64,000 bases of DNA from Pseudobutyrivibrio sp. YE44 (GTDB lineage: Bacteria > Bacillota > Clostridia > Lachnospirales > Lachnospiraceae), in the NCBI RefSeq assembly GCF_900104335.1, contig NZ_FMXT01000002.1, positions 496,001 through 560,000 on the forward strand, in the 5' to 3' direction. Shown piece by piece: positions 18,011 to 27,458 of the stretch (within the stretch, counting starts at the first letter, position 1; each line of letters begins with the position of its first letter). The notes below the pieces were generated by a model. It was not told where the DNA came from, did no database searches, and saw only the letters and a program-made list of their open reading frames with translations. A program made the translations under genes and the position numbers.

Positions 18011-18861
18011 TACTGCTGAACCTCCTTAGATTTAGTAATCTTCAACTGAATCATGGAGATTATAATTACCATAATACAGAAAATAACCGCTTTAGCCTGT
18101 CCATAACCCTTCCACTGTGGGCCTGTACGGCTGTAGAAGGTATTGTAAATATTCAAAGCTAACATTTCAGAAGCATGAGCTGGCTCACCGCCTGTTAATG
18201 CCAAGTTCTGATCAAAGAGCTTAAAGCCATTTGTGATAGTCAAGAATGAACAAATTGTAATAGATGGCATTACATTTGGAATCTTAATCTTGAAAAGAAT
18301 CTGTGATGTTGTAGCACCATCAATCTTTGCTGCCTCAAGATAATCATCAGGGATTGACTGAAGACCAGCGATATAAATAATCATCATGTAACCAATCTGC
18401 TGCCAGCACATGAGGATTGTAAGACCAATAAATCCGTAAGTAGCATTAAGTGCTAAAAGTGGCTTTTCCATAAGTGAAAGCACACAGTTTAAAAGAATCT
18501 GCCAAATATATCCAAGAACAATACCGCCAATAAGGTTTGGCATGAAGAATACTGTTCTGAAGAAGTTTGAACCTTTAATCTTGTTTGTAAGTGCAAGGGC
18601 AATAGCAAATGCTATTACATTTATTAGCACTGTAGAAACTACAGTGAAAAGCGCTGTGAACCAGAAGGAATGCCAAAATGCCTCGTCCTGAACTGCATAC
18701 GCATAATTTCCGAATCCAACGAAGGTTGCCTTTTTAATTGTTGTAAATTTACAAAATGATAAATACAAGCCCTGAATGAATGGATATAAGAATCCAACAC
18801 AAAACGCTGCAAGCGTTGGCAACACAAAAATTGGCCAGTATTTTCTTATTGCTTTTTCCAT
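18010..18861 (-). CDS. Sugar ABC transporter permease, MalF type
   Basis: This is the partner membrane subunit of the importer. It has 283 residues and six helices, with a first helix at about 12-34. The EAA loop YLEAAKIDGA lies near residue 180. Unlike enteric MalF it lacks a large periplasmic insert, as in other Gram-positive CUT1 permeases. It overlaps the next permease by one base. A hairpin lies in the 188-bp gap behind the binding-protein gene. Confidence 0.9.
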   Translation of the reverse strand: MEKAIRKYWPIFVLPTLAAFCVGFLYPFIQGLYLSFCKFTTIKKATFVGFGNYAYAVQDEAFWHSFWFTALFTVVSTVLINVIAFAIALALTNKIKGSNFFRTVFFMPNLIGGIVLGYIWQILLNCVLSLMEKPLLALNATYGFIGLTILMCWQQIGYMMIIYIAGLQSIPDDYLEAAKIDGATTSQILFKIKIPNVMPSITICSFLTITNGFKLFDQNLALTGGEPAHASEMLALNIYNTFYSRTGPQWKGYGQAKAVIFCIMVIIISMIQLKITKSKEVQQ

Positions 18862-18920
18862 AATATATCCTTTATTGAGTATTAATCTACAGTTTTATAG
18901 CCTAATTTTTTCAGAGAATA

Positions 18921-18944
18921 GGAGGGCGTTAGGCCTCGCCCTCC
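18921..18944 (-). terminator. Hairpin between binding protein and permease genes
   Basis: GGAGGGCG and CGCCCTCC form a perfect 8-bp GC-rich stem without a following T tract. In this position it more likely stabilises the binding-protein mRNA or weakens read-through than fully stops transcription. Confidence 0.55.
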
Positions 18945-19049
18945 AACTTTGTTCATGATTGCTCATGATTTTGGGAAGAAAAACTCTCCATTTATGTGAA
19001 CCGAACCTCCTAAAAAGCCCGATTAACACCTATATTTACAAAAGAATGA

Positions 19050-20345
19050 TTAGTTATTTGCTGCTGCGTACTCTGAAGCCCAGCCATCAACGAATGCTGT
19101 TACAACATCATCCCATGATCCTGTGCCTGCTGCATAAGCTGTAAGAGCTGAACCTACACCGTTCTTCCACTCCTCAGATGGCATTGTTGTAAAGTTCCAT
19201 GAAACAGGAGTCTTTCCAGCCTCTGTGTATGCTCTATCGTTAAGAACAAAGAGGTTGTTTGTATCTGCTGCATTCTTGAAAGGAATTACACCAATGTTCT
19301 CAGAAAGCATCTTTGTACCTGCGTCAGATGTAACCATCCATGTAAGGAAATCAATTGTAGCCTGGATATCTTCCTCAGAAGCCTCTGAGTTTACACACCA
19401 GTAGTTCTCTGTACCTGTGCAAAGACCCTGGTTAGCTTCATCGCCTGCGCCAATGTAAATTGGAATCATTGCAAGCTCATCATCTGTCATACCCTTATCT
19501 GTAAGGTTCTTGTACTCCCATGAACCATTCTGGAAGAATACAGCCTTACCTTCAGCGAACTCGTTCTCAGCATCATCGCCTGTCTTACCTGCTAAATCAG
19601 CTGGCTTGCATGTAGCGTTGTTGATGTAGAGATCCCAAATGTTCTTGTAGTTATCAAGGTACTTGCCCTCGATAGCGTCTGTTGTATCAATCTTCTTATC
19701 CTGATACTCGAAGTAGATTGGAAGGTTTGCAAGGTGTGTCTTGAATCTCCAGTCAGAAGAACCATCCATACCTGCTGATGTGAATGCTGAGAAGCCAAGC
19801 TCTGAGCTTCTTGCTGTAATATCTTCAGCAACCTTCTTTAAATCATCAAAGCTCTGAATATCGTCTGTTGTGTAACCAGCCTGCTCAAGAAGCTTTGTGT
19901 TTGTGATGATACCGTATGACTCGATAACGTATGCGATACCAGCAACCTGATCCTCATTGTAAAGTGCAAATGAATCACTTGTTAATTCCTTGTAAAGTGA
20001 TGAATCCTTAAGGTCATAGCAGTAATCTGCCCAGTTAGCAAGACCTACAGGACCGTTAACCTGGAATAATGTAGGAGCTTCATCCTTTACGATTTCAGAT
20101 GAAAGTGTCTCCTCGTATGTACCAGAAGCTGCTGTAATAACTGTTACAGGTACACCTGTCTCCTCTGTGTACTGCTTAGCAATATCCTGCCAAGCCTGAT
20201 CTGCCTCTGGCTTGAAGTTAAGGTAATAAACCTTTCCGCCCTCTGCCGAATCCGAATCACCGGAAGCTGATGAACCACAACCTGCAAAAGTAGCTGCTGC
20301 CATCATGGCAATTAACCCTAATGCCAATACTTTTTTTCTCTTCAT
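19050..20345 (-). CDS. Sugar ABC transporter substrate-binding lipoprotein
   Basis: This is the extracytoplasmic receptor of the importer. The signal peptide ends in the lipobox FAGC with the lipid-modified Cys at 23. A Ser/Asp/Glu linker and a two-lobed type I extracellular solute-binding fold to residue 431 follow. Its place between the LacI regulator and the permeases and its family resemblance point to a maltodextrin-type oligosaccharide, but ligand specificity cannot be read from sequence. It starts at ATG 20345 with a strong AAAGGAGAG. Confidence 0.9.
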   Translation of the reverse strand: MKRKKVLALGLIAMMAAATFAGCGSSASGDSDSAEGGKVYYLNFKPEADQAWQDIAKQYTEETGVPVTVITAASGTYEETLSSEIVKDEAPTLFQVNGPVGLANWADYCYDLKDSSLYKELTSDSFALYNEDQVAGIAYVIESYGIITNTKLLEQAGYTTDDIQSFDDLKKVAEDITARSSELGFSAFTSAGMDGSSDWRFKTHLANLPIYFEYQDKKIDTTDAIEGKYLDNYKNIWDLYINNATCKPADLAGKTGDDAENEFAEGKAVFFQNGSWEYKNLTDKGMTDDELAMIPIYIGAGDEANQGLCTGTENYWCVNSEASEEDIQATIDFLTWMVTSDAGTKMLSENIGVIPFKNAADTNNLFVLNDRAYTEAGKTPVSWNFTTMPSEEWKNGVGSALTAYAAGTGSWDDVVTAFVDGWASEYAAANN

Positions 20346-20463
20346 TTTCTTACACTCTCCTTTTTAAAGTGAAAATATTTATGTTTCTCATTCAGGCGAG
20401 TTAATCACCAGAATGTAAAAACCATTTTGCTTAAATCCAACTAACTTTTGCATTCAGCTTATG

Positions 20464-21468
20464 TTATCGAAGTGTTTCTCCTGCTCGAAGGGTGGTTGGC
20501 AATACAATATGTTTATGATTAATCTTCCCTTTGATTAGGCCCACCACTTGCTTCACAGCTTCACTTCCCATATCATCCATAGGCTGACACAAGGTTGAAA
20601 GAACTGGATTCATATATTCGGAAGCTTCAATTCCATCAATTGCAATAAGTGCAACATCCTTTGGAATATCCTTTCCTTTTTCCCTAAGGGCTTTCATAGC
20701 TCCCATTGCCATGTTGTCTGAAATTGCAAAAACGGAATCGAAATCATAGCCATTTCTCAACCATTCGTTCATTCCCTCGTAAGCATCTGCAATGTTAAAG
20801 CTATTAATTGAAATGATTAGGTTTTCATCTAAATCCAAACCAAAATCATTAAGAGCTCTCTCATAACCAGCAAATCTAACCTGGCTAACTGAGCCATCAT
20901 CCGGACCAGAAAGAAGCACCGCTATCCTTCTGTGACCTTCTTTATATAGATACTCAACTGCGTCGTAAGCTGCCTGATTATCATCAATGCAAACGCTTGA
21001 GTAATCTGCCTTATCGAGATTTCCATACTGATTATTGAAGGTACAGCACACAAACGGAACATTTATAGTTGATACCTGCTCCTTGGTATAGTTAAGCTTT
21101 CCTCCAAGGAAGATAATACCCAAAAGCTTTTTATCTCTCTCCATTCTTGCCGCTGTAAGAATCTCATCATCTGATGTGCCAATCTGCTGAAGCACCATAG
21201 TGTATCCAGCGTTTTCGATTCTAGCACCCACCTCAGTAATAATCTTTGTATAGAATGGGTTTGACATACCTCGTACAACCACACCAATATTATCTGACGA
21301 ACTCTTTCCAAGCTCTCTAGCGCTAGTGTTTGGTATGTAATTGTATTCGTTAACAATAGCGAGAACCTTTTCCTTAGCCGCCTTGCTAACATCAGGATGA
21401 TCATTCAAAACACGCGATACCGTGCTTACGCTGACTCCTGCCAATCTAGCAATATCTTTAATCGTCAT
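20464..21468 (-). CDS. LacI-family transcriptional regulator
   Basis: This is a 334-residue repressor. The helix-turn-helix IKDIARLAGVS and SVSTVSRVLN occupies residues 3-25, with a hinge helix to about 60. A periplasmic-binding-protein-like sugar-sensing domain follows. It is the first gene of the sugar cluster and probably controls it. Three ACGTT-centred sites lie 80-140 bp upstream of its own start and suggest self-regulation. No equally clear site is seen in front of the binding-protein gene, so the cluster may be read from the regulator promoter. Confidence 0.9.
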   Translation of the reverse strand: MTIKDIARLAGVSVSTVSRVLNDHPDVSKAAKEKVLAIVNEYNYIPNTSARELGKSSSDNIGVVVRGMSNPFYTKIITEVGARIENAGYTMVLQQIGTSDDEILTAARMERDKKLLGIIFLGGKLNYTKEQVSTINVPFVCCTFNNQYGNLDKADYSSVCIDDNQAAYDAVEYLYKEGHRRIAVLLSGPDDGSVSQVRFAGYERALNDFGLDLDENLIISINSFNIADAYEGMNEWLRNGYDFDSVFAISDNMAMGAMKALREKGKDIPKDVALIAIDGIEASEYMNPVLSTLCQPMDDMGSEAVKQVVGLIKGKINHKHIVLPTTLRAGETLR

Positions 21469-21548
21469 TTGGTTTTCCTTCCTTCTCCCTAGCCTTCATT
21501 CATGGGGCCTAATCCATTTTGTGAATATCCAGCTTTATTACGATTTTC

Positions 21549-21609
21549 TGGTAACGTTTCTGGTAACGTTTCCAAAGCACGTTATTATGTTACTACTGAA
21601 AACGTTTCC
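21549..21609. promoter_or_regulatory. Three LacI-type operator-like sites
   Basis: TGGTAACGTTTC (21549), TGGTAACGTTTCCA (21561) and GAAAACGTTTCC (21598) are related palindromes centred on ACGT. They lie upstream of the LacI gene and just left of palindrome B. This is the form expected of LacI-family operators. The assignment to this regulator is inference. Confidence 0.65.
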
Positions 21610-21725
21610 AGTCAACCTGCTTTCAACATTTCGCCTATTATCACAAAATTAATACACGGCTGTCGTGCAATTTATACAACAGGCCACCATCACACTTTCT
21701 TCCCCACAGCCCTCTTACTCCTCAA

Positions 21726-22367
21726 GGCCCTGTGCTGGCACTTCTCAACCACTGCTCACGTCTCCCCTCCCCCGCCTGCCGGCTCTCTCCATACCTTTGT
21801 GGCAAAGCCAAATAATTTGTATTTTCTAAATGCTACACTGCGCTTTCTTTATTGAAGGCGTCTTTTCAATTCGTTGCACTTTGTGCACTACAGTATGTAT
21901 CACGCAGACACACATTACTTTTAGAAATGCTTCCCATCGGGGTATATAACTATCAGTTGCTGGAATTTGTAGTGCGCTTAGTGGAATAAAAAATGTGTTT
22001 TGATATATATAGGCATGTGCCGCCATGGACGGCGGCACAAGTGCGATTTGCAACAGGACGTTGACATTGAGCACGGTGACTATATATACAAAACACATTT
22101 TTGAAATTCCACTTAGCAAACGGAGTATGGAAGCAACTGATAGTTATATACCCTGATAGGAAGCATTGTTTAGGCTACTAGTGTCTGCGTGATACATACA
22201 GTAGCTTCAAAGTGCAACACCAGTGAAAAGACACCTTCGGAAAGCTCGTTTGAAGCATTAAGAAAATGCAAAATTCTTCGTCAATTATGCTCACAAAGGT
22301 ATGGAGAGGGCCGGCAGGCGGGGGAGGGGGAGGGGTGAAATTAAAATAGAAGTGCCAGCACAGGGCC
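21726..22367. repeat. Long imperfect palindrome, copy B (about 642 bp)
   Basis: This is a second member of the family, in the same orientation as copy A. The outer stem 21726-21745 pairs perfectly with 22348-22367, and a second GC-rich stem (about 21770-21805) pairs with 22295-22336. Neither matches copy A in sequence. The inner core is nearly the same as copy A: TTTTCTAAATGCTACACTGC on the left, CTATCAGTTGCTGGAATTTG and GCATTAAGAAAATGC further on. The central stem (about 21985-22105) has a different sequence from A but the same fold. It sits between a LacI gene and the end of dapL. Confidence 0.8.
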
Positions 22368-22396
22368 AATAGAATTTGGTGGGCTGTGGGCCAGAA

Positions 22397-22432
22397 ATAG
22401 AAAACGGCCTAAGCATAAATTGCCTAGGCCGT
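22397..22432 (-). terminator. Intrinsic terminator of dapL
   Basis: On the minus strand ACGGCCTAGGCA pairs with TGCTTAGGCCGT, followed by TTTTCTATTT. It lies about 30 bp past the dapL stop and outside palindrome B. Confidence 0.8.
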
Positions 22433-22459
22433 GTATTAATTTTGTTTGGTATACGATGA

Positions 22460-23674
22460 TTAGAGGTTCTTGATACGCTCGATGGCTCTTGCAGTGTTTT
22501 CAGCTGATCCGAAGGCTGTGAGTCTGAAGTAGCCTTCGCCTGATGGTCCGAAGCCTGCACCAGGAGTACCAACTACCTGAACCTTTTCCAGAAGGTGATC
22601 GAAGAAATCCCATGAAGTCATTCCGTCTGGAGTCTTGAGCCAGATGTATGGTGCATTAACGCCACCATATACTTCAAAGCCAGCATCCTTAAGACCAGTG
22701 TAGATAGTCTTTGCGTTGTTCATGTAATAGCCAACCTGCTCTTTAATCTGCGCCTGTCCCTCTGCGGAGTAAACAGCCTCACCAGCGCGCTGGATGATAT
22801 AAGGAGCCCCGTTGAACTTTGTGCCGTGACGACGAGCCCACATACCGTGAAGACTAACACCATCGAATACAAGATCCTTTGGAACTACTGTGTAGCCAAG
22901 ACGTACGCCTGTGAAGCCTGCATTCTTTGAGAATGAATGAATCTCGATTGCACAAGTCTTAGCGCCTGTGCACTCATAGATTGAATGAGGAACATCTACC
23001 TCTGAAATATATGCCTCGTAAGCTGCATCAAAGATGATGAGACAGCCATTTTTGTTGGCGTAATCAACCCAAAGCTGAAGCTGGCTCTTTGTAAGTGTAG
23101 TACCTGTAGGGTTGTTTGGAAGGCAAAGATAGATAACGTCTGGAGTCTCCTTTGGGAACTCTGGTACAAATTTGTTCTCCGCTGTAGTTGGCATGTAAAT
23201 GATGTCTGACCACTTGCCAGCAACCTCATCATAAGTGCCACAACGTCCAGCCATAACGTTTGAATCAACGTATACTGGATAGACTGGATCGCATACTGCA
23301 ATCTTTGCATCTGCTGAGAAAAGCTCCTGAATATCTGCTGAGTCAGACTTTGCACCATCTGATACGAAGATTTCATCTGCACTGATATCACAGCCTCTAG
23401 CCTGATAATCATTCTTTGCAATTGTCTCACGAAGGAATGGATATCCTAAGTCTGGTGCATAACCGTGAAATGATGAAGCATTGCCCATTTCATCAACTGC
23501 TGAATGAAGTGCATTAATCATAGCTGGGGCGATTGGCTGAGTAACATCACCAATACCAAGTCTGATGATATCTGCCTCTGGGTGCGCCTCATTGTATGCT
23601 GCTACCTTCTTTGCGATTGTAGAAAAAAGATAACTTCCTGGTAGCTTCTGAAAATTTGTATTAACCTTAAACAT
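22460..23674 (-). CDS. dapL: LL-diaminopimelate aminotransferase
   Basis: The enzyme converts tetrahydrodipicolinate directly to LL-diaminopimelate with glutamate, bypassing the succinylase and acetylase routes. The 404-residue PLP fold type I protein has YLCLPNNPTGTTL in the cofactor region and the PLP lysine in HSFSKNAGFTG near residue 250. The Arg in VRLGYTV follows. It starts at ATG 23674 with GGGAGGA. Together with dapB and lysA in this window it indicates the one-step DAP pathway. Confidence 0.95.
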   Translation of the reverse strand: MFKVNTNFQKLPGSYLFSTIAKKVAAYNEAHPEADIIRLGIGDVTQPIAPAMINALHSAVDEMGNASSFHGYAPDLGYPFLRETIAKNDYQARGCDISADEIFVSDGAKSDSADIQELFSADAKIAVCDPVYPVYVDSNVMAGRCGTYDEVAGKWSDIIYMPTTAENKFVPEFPKETPDVIYLCLPNNPTGTTLTKSQLQLWVDYANKNGCLIIFDAAYEAYISEVDVPHSIYECTGAKTCAIEIHSFSKNAGFTGVRLGYTVVPKDLVFDGVSLHGMWARRHGTKFNGAPYIIQRAGEAVYSAEGQAQIKEQVGYYMNNAKTIYTGLKDAGFEVYGGVNAPYIWLKTPDGMTSWDFFDHLLEKVQVVGTPGAGFGPSGEGYFRLTAFGSAENTARAIERIKNL

Positions 23675-23713
23675 GTATTCCTCCCTTTAGAGCAATTAAC
23701 AAAGTTCTATGTA

Positions 23714-24502
23714 TTAGCGATTAACTATTCGCTTAACAATTCGATCATATGAAAGTTCTCCACCAAATAAATCTAGGCAAGAACCTACAGTAAAGTCCAT
23801 GTTGTTGTCTGAAAGATAGCTGATGAGCTCAATGTCCCCATAGTCATGAACACCACCTGCGTAGGTGATTGGAACTCTCTTGTAGCGAGAAAGAAAACCA
23901 ACTAAATCTCTATCGATTCCGCTTCCTCTTCCTTCCACATCTGCTGCATGAATTAAAAACTCATCGCAGTAGAAGGCAAGTCTATCAAGGAAATTGTAGG
24001 TGATAACTTCCTTTGAGATGTTCTGCCATCTGTCAGTAACGATAACAAATTTATCATCCACTCTTGTGCATGATAAATCTAAAACAAGATGCTCTCTTCC
24101 AACTGTTTCTGAAAGACGTTTCAATGCATCATAATCAACTCGGCCATTGTTGAAAACAAATGAAGTGACTATTACGTGGCTGGCACCAGCCGAGATAAAG
24201 TCCCTGGCATTCTTATCGTCCACGCCGCCACCATACTGCATTCCTCCTGGATATGCGCTAAGTGCCTTGAGTGCCATCTCTTTCGATGTCTCGTATTCGT
24301 CTGTGCCCTTCATGTTGAGATTGATAATATGGCCTCCCCTGAGACCATCACGCTTGTAAATTTTAGCGTAGTAAGTAGCATCCTTGTCGGCAACAAAATT
24401 TTCCTTTGGATGACCATTTGTCTTTCCAAGATCTGAAAGTGTAGAACCAACAATCTGCTTGACCTTTCCATTGTGAATGTCGATGCATGGCCTAAACTGC
24501 AT
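23714..24502 (-). CDS. hisA: HisA-type ProFAR isomerase, eukaryote-like form
   Basis: The enzyme isomerises the aminoimidazole carboxamide ribotide intermediate of histidine synthesis (BBM II step). The 262-residue TIM barrel begins with FRPCIDIHNGKVKQIVG, carrying the catalytic Asp near residue 8. It contains GGGVDD and ends with a second phosphate loop, AGGVHDYGD. The long N-terminal insert (GSTLSD and the following 20 residues) and overall pattern resemble the fungal HIS6 type more than ordinary bacterial HisA. It stands alone, away from other his genes, between dapL and a peptidase. Confidence 0.85.
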   Translation of the reverse strand: MQFRPCIDIHNGKVKQIVGSTLSDLGKTNGHPKENFVADKDATYYAKIYKRDGLRGGHIINLNMKGTDEYETSKEMALKALSAYPGGMQYGGGVDDKNARDFISAGASHVIVTSFVFNNGRVDYDALKRLSETVGREHLVLDLSCTRVDDKFVIVTDRWQNISKEVITYNFLDRLAFYCDEFLIHAADVEGRGSGIDRDLVGFLSRYKRVPITYAGGVHDYGDIELISYLSDNNMDFTVGSCLDLFGGELSYDRIVKRIVNR

Positions 24503-24533
24503 GTGTAAAATCCTCCTGGCCCATTATGTAATT

Positions 24534-24566
24534 TTATTTTGCCTCTTTAACGTGCTAAAGCAAAAT
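24534..24566 (-). terminator. Terminator-like hairpin of the M18 peptidase gene
   Basis: ATTTTGC and GCAAAAT with an inner TTTA/TAAA form a stem directly after the peptidase stop, and a T-rich run follows on the minus strand. Confidence 0.6.
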
Positions 24567-25874
24567 TTACTTCAAATTATAACTGTCTGCCGACGTACTT
24601 TCAATAACAGTTTCGTAAAATTTCGTAGCTATTTTAAGTAAATATTCGGTATCTTTCACACCGGCAGTTTCGTAAGGTGAATGCATTGCTAGCTGAGCCA
24701 AGCCTATGTCTACGCCATTAATTGATACATGTGCATTTGAAATATTTCCAAGAGTAGAACCACCTGCAACATCAGAACGATTCACAAAAGTCTGGTATGG
24801 AACCTTTGCCTTCTTACATATTTCAGTGAAGATTCCAAAGGCCAAACCATCCGTCATATATTTCTGGTTTGCATTAAATTTGATTACCACACCTTCGTTC
24901 ATATATACCTTGTTGGTTGGGTCACTCTTTTCCGAATAATTAGGATGGAGGGCGTGGGCGTTGTCAGCAGAAACCATAAAGGAATTTGCAATTGCTTCAA
25001 GAAGCTTTGAATTGTTTCCTTCCATTGCTTCGTTTATACGAACTAAAGCATCGTAAAGGAAAGTAGAATCAGCGCCCTGTTTTGTGCCACTGCCTACCTC
25101 TTCATTGTCGAAGGTAACATGAATCTGAACTGCTGAATCAGTATTCTTTGCATTAATAAGTCCCATCATTGAGCTATATGAACACTGCAAATCATCAAGG
25201 CGTCCAATTGAAATGAACTCATCCTTTGCACCCCAGATGCGACCACCGTCTCGATTATAAAGGAATAAATCCGATCCAATAATATCTTCAACCTTAAGTC
25301 CAAGTTCTTCTGCCAAAAGTTCCTTCAAATTAAACTTTTCATCCATGGAAATAAGAGGAAGTAAATCCTTTTGAGCGTTGTATTTATAGCCGTCGTTTGC
25401 TTCACGATTCATGTGAATTGCAAGGGATGGAAGCATACATAAATCCCTGTCAAAATTAACAAGCTTGGTTTCTATTGTGCCCTTTCCTGTTCTAACAATA
25501 GCTCGACCTGCAATGGAAAGAGGTCTGTCAAACCAAGGCGCCATAAGCATACCGCCGTAACGTTCTGTGTTAAGCTTCACATAGTGGCCTTCCTTCATCT
25601 CAGGCATTTCTTTGATTCTGAAGGTTGGAGAATCTGTGTGACTGGCCATAATCATAAAGCTTTTGTAAGCTTTCTTTGGCATTCTAAATGCAAGAATCGA
25701 AGAACCATTTCTGGTTACAAAATAATTGCCGCCAAGCTTGAGCTTCCAGGCATTTGCCTCTGTAAGCTCTTCAAAACCGGCAGCTAAAAATTCCTTTTTT
25801 TGATTTTCCACCACATGAAACTGTGATGGACTTTTCTCGATAAAATCAAATAAACCTCTTACTGTCTTATTCAT
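24567..25874 (-). CDS. M18 family aminopeptidase
   Basis: This is a cytoplasmic dinuclear-metal aminopeptidase of the aspartyl aminopeptidase family, 435 residues long. Metal and catalytic motifs are seen in order: SHTDSPTFR near residue 78, FDNEEVGSGTKQGADS near 255 with the catalytic Glu pair, SADNAHALHPN near 315, and a C-terminal His in LAMHSPYET near 405. It starts at 25874 and overlaps the flavin reductase gene by 8 bp, so the two are co-transcribed. Confidence 0.92.
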   Translation of the reverse strand: MNKTVRGLFDFIEKSPSQFHVVENQKKEFLAAGFEELTEANAWKLKLGGNYFVTRNGSSILAFRMPKKAYKSFMIMASHTDSPTFRIKEMPEMKEGHYVKLNTERYGGMLMAPWFDRPLSIAGRAIVRTGKGTIETKLVNFDRDLCMLPSLAIHMNREANDGYKYNAQKDLLPLISMDEKFNLKELLAEELGLKVEDIIGSDLFLYNRDGGRIWGAKDEFISIGRLDDLQCSYSSMMGLINAKNTDSAVQIHVTFDNEEVGSGTKQGADSTFLYDALVRINEAMEGNNSKLLEAIANSFMVSADNAHALHPNYSEKSDPTNKVYMNEGVVIKFNANQKYMTDGLAFGIFTEICKKAKVPYQTFVNRSDVAGGSTLGNISNAHVSINGVDIGLAQLAMHSPYETAGVKDTEYLLKIATKFYETVIESTSADSYNLK

Positions 25875-26487
25875 TTTTTGCCTTTCCCTCTTTCTTTGCC
25901 TTATTTGATTTAGACTTCTTTTTTGTATCCTTTTTTATAGAATATCCAAAGGTTCCCTGTGGTCGTGTAAGACCAAAATAGGTGCCATGACTGTAAGCTA
26001 AAAGTCCAGATTTTTCCAAATCGAACTTTCCCTTTTCATCCATGTATTTTTCGTCTGCATGAACACATAAAACATCTGCCACAAACATTGTGTGACTTCC
26101 ATATTCATGAACCTCACGAACCTTACACTCTATATTAACAGGTGACTCCTCTATTAATGGAACGTTTATCTCATCAGCTTCCACCTTATGAAGCCCACAC
26201 TTTTCAAACTTATCTACATCCTTTCCTGATGTAACTCCACAGTAATCTGTGGCAAAGGAAATCTCTTCTGTGGTGAGATTGATTGCAAACTCACCTGTTT
26301 CCATAATCATTGGATAAGAATGTCTGCTAGGTCTAACAGATATATATGCCATTGGAGGATTGGTACAAACTGTACCAGTCCAGGCAACGGTAAGAACATT
26401 ATCTTTACCATCCTTTCCTCTGCAGGTAACAAGCACTGCAGGAAGAGGATAAATCATATTTCCTGGTTTCCATTTTTGTTTACTCAT
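25867..26487 (-). CDS. Flavin reductase family (flavoredoxin-like) protein
   Basis: This is an FMN-binding split-barrel protein of about 206 residues. The N-terminal part has TVAWTGTVCTNPPM and ISVRPSRHS, typical of the flavin reductase/flavoredoxin family. The last 25 residues are a Lys-rich tail. It probably transfers electrons between flavin and an unknown partner. The start is set at ATG 26487, with AGGAT eight bases upstream. An ATG three codons earlier overlaps that site. It overlaps the peptidase gene. Confidence 0.88.
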   Translation of the reverse strand: MSKQKWKPGNMIYPLPAVLVTCRGKDGKDNVLTVAWTGTVCTNPPMAYISVRPSRHSYPMIMETGEFAINLTTEEISFATDYCGVTSGKDVDKFEKCGLHKVEADEINVPLIEESPVNIECKVREVHEYGSHTMFVADVLCVHADEKYMDEKGKFDLEKSGLLAYSHGTYFGLTRPQGTFGYSIKKDTKKKSKSNKAKKEGKAKNE

Positions 26488-26567
26488 AATAATCATCCTA
26501 GGTTTTCAAAAATTCAGTCGTCGGCCAAAGGCCTCCTAATACTAACAAGTCTTCGCTAAGCTCGACT

Positions 26568-27458
26568 TTAAGTATCACAGTCATTCATCATTTCTGAGAA
26601 AGTTCCCATGTATACATTTCCTTTTCCGAGAAGGAATTCCAAGTCGTCCATAAAAGCCTTTGTCTTTGGGTCATCTGCAAAGCCTTTGCTTTTGATTTCT
26701 TCAAGGAACTGTTCTCCAAGCTTTGAATCGATAATATAATCTTCATCCATTTCAGGGTCATCAAAGCTACGATTTTTAACATATTCCCCTCTAAACTTTT
26801 TATACTCAGCAGCCTTCACGCCATCGTATTTCATGCTATCTGTTTCGATGATACGTATGCACTCAAGCATATCCTCTGCATCGTTTAAAGCATTATGCGC
26901 AACGTAGCCTCCAAGACCACAGATAGTCTTCATATCTGCAAGAGATAAGTTTGCATCCAAGCCTCCCGTAATATCAAGGCTCACTTCCTTTTGGATGTTT
27001 TCGAAGGTGCTTATGAATTTTGCCACGCTTCGCTTTAATGGCTTTTCCAAGTTTCTGGATTCAAAATCTCGTTGGAAGTTATTTTTATCTCCACCCCATA
27101 CGCAGATTTTTCCAACCTGCCACTTCTTGATTCTGTCTATAAGCTCGGTCATTACTTCTTCATAGGATGGAGCATCCTCCAATTCCTCATTTGTAAGACC
27201 AGTCAACTCTGTAATCAGCGGCGGTAACTTATGTCCTCTGGTAAGCTGCACTGTTGAATAAAATCTATCAAGCTCCTCGTGAGCTGGGTTTGTAATTACC
27301 ACACCAATAGATATTACATCTTCTATAGAGCTTTTCTTAAAGCGCATGCTCAAGTATTCTGCATCTAAAAAGGCTTGGTTCTTTCCTTTAAAACCAGCAG
27401 GTGCAGTTTGACTTGGTCCCTTTATTTTATTTGTCTGTTTGGTAGTTTTTGTTGCCAA
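26568..27458 (-). CDS. DEDDh 3'-5' exonuclease (DnaQ-like)
   Basis: This is a single-domain exonuclease with added C-terminal region, 296 residues. Exo I is in FLDAEY (Asp and Glu near 31-33), Exo II has the Asp in the NNFQRDF region near 130, and Exo III HNALNDAED near 188-196 carries the catalytic His and Asp. It resembles the sporulation inhibitor KapD and the eukaryotic ERI-1 type more than the polymerase subunit. I prefer the TTG start at 27458 because GGAG lies six bases upstream. The target, DNA or RNA, is unknown. Confidence 0.8.
   Translation of the reverse strand: MATKTTKQTNKIKGPSQTAPAGFKGKNQAFLDAEYLSMRFKKSSIEDVISIGVVITNPAHEELDRFYSTVQLTRGHKLPPLITELTGLTNEELEDAPSYEEVMTELIDRIKKWQVGKICVWGGDKNNFQRDFESRNLEKPLKRSVAKFISTFENIQKEVSLDITGGLDANLSLADMKTICGLGGYVAHNALNDAEDMLECIRIIETDSMKYDGVKAAEYKKFRGEYVKNRSFDDPEMDEDYIIDSKLGEQFLEEIKSKGFADDPKTKAFMDDLEFLLGKGNVYMGTFSEMMNDCDT

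Noticed and set aside
21826-22369. Minus-strand open frames across palindrome B
   Set aside because: Same reason: a palindrome gives mirrored open frames on both strands, and no start site or family likeness is seen.
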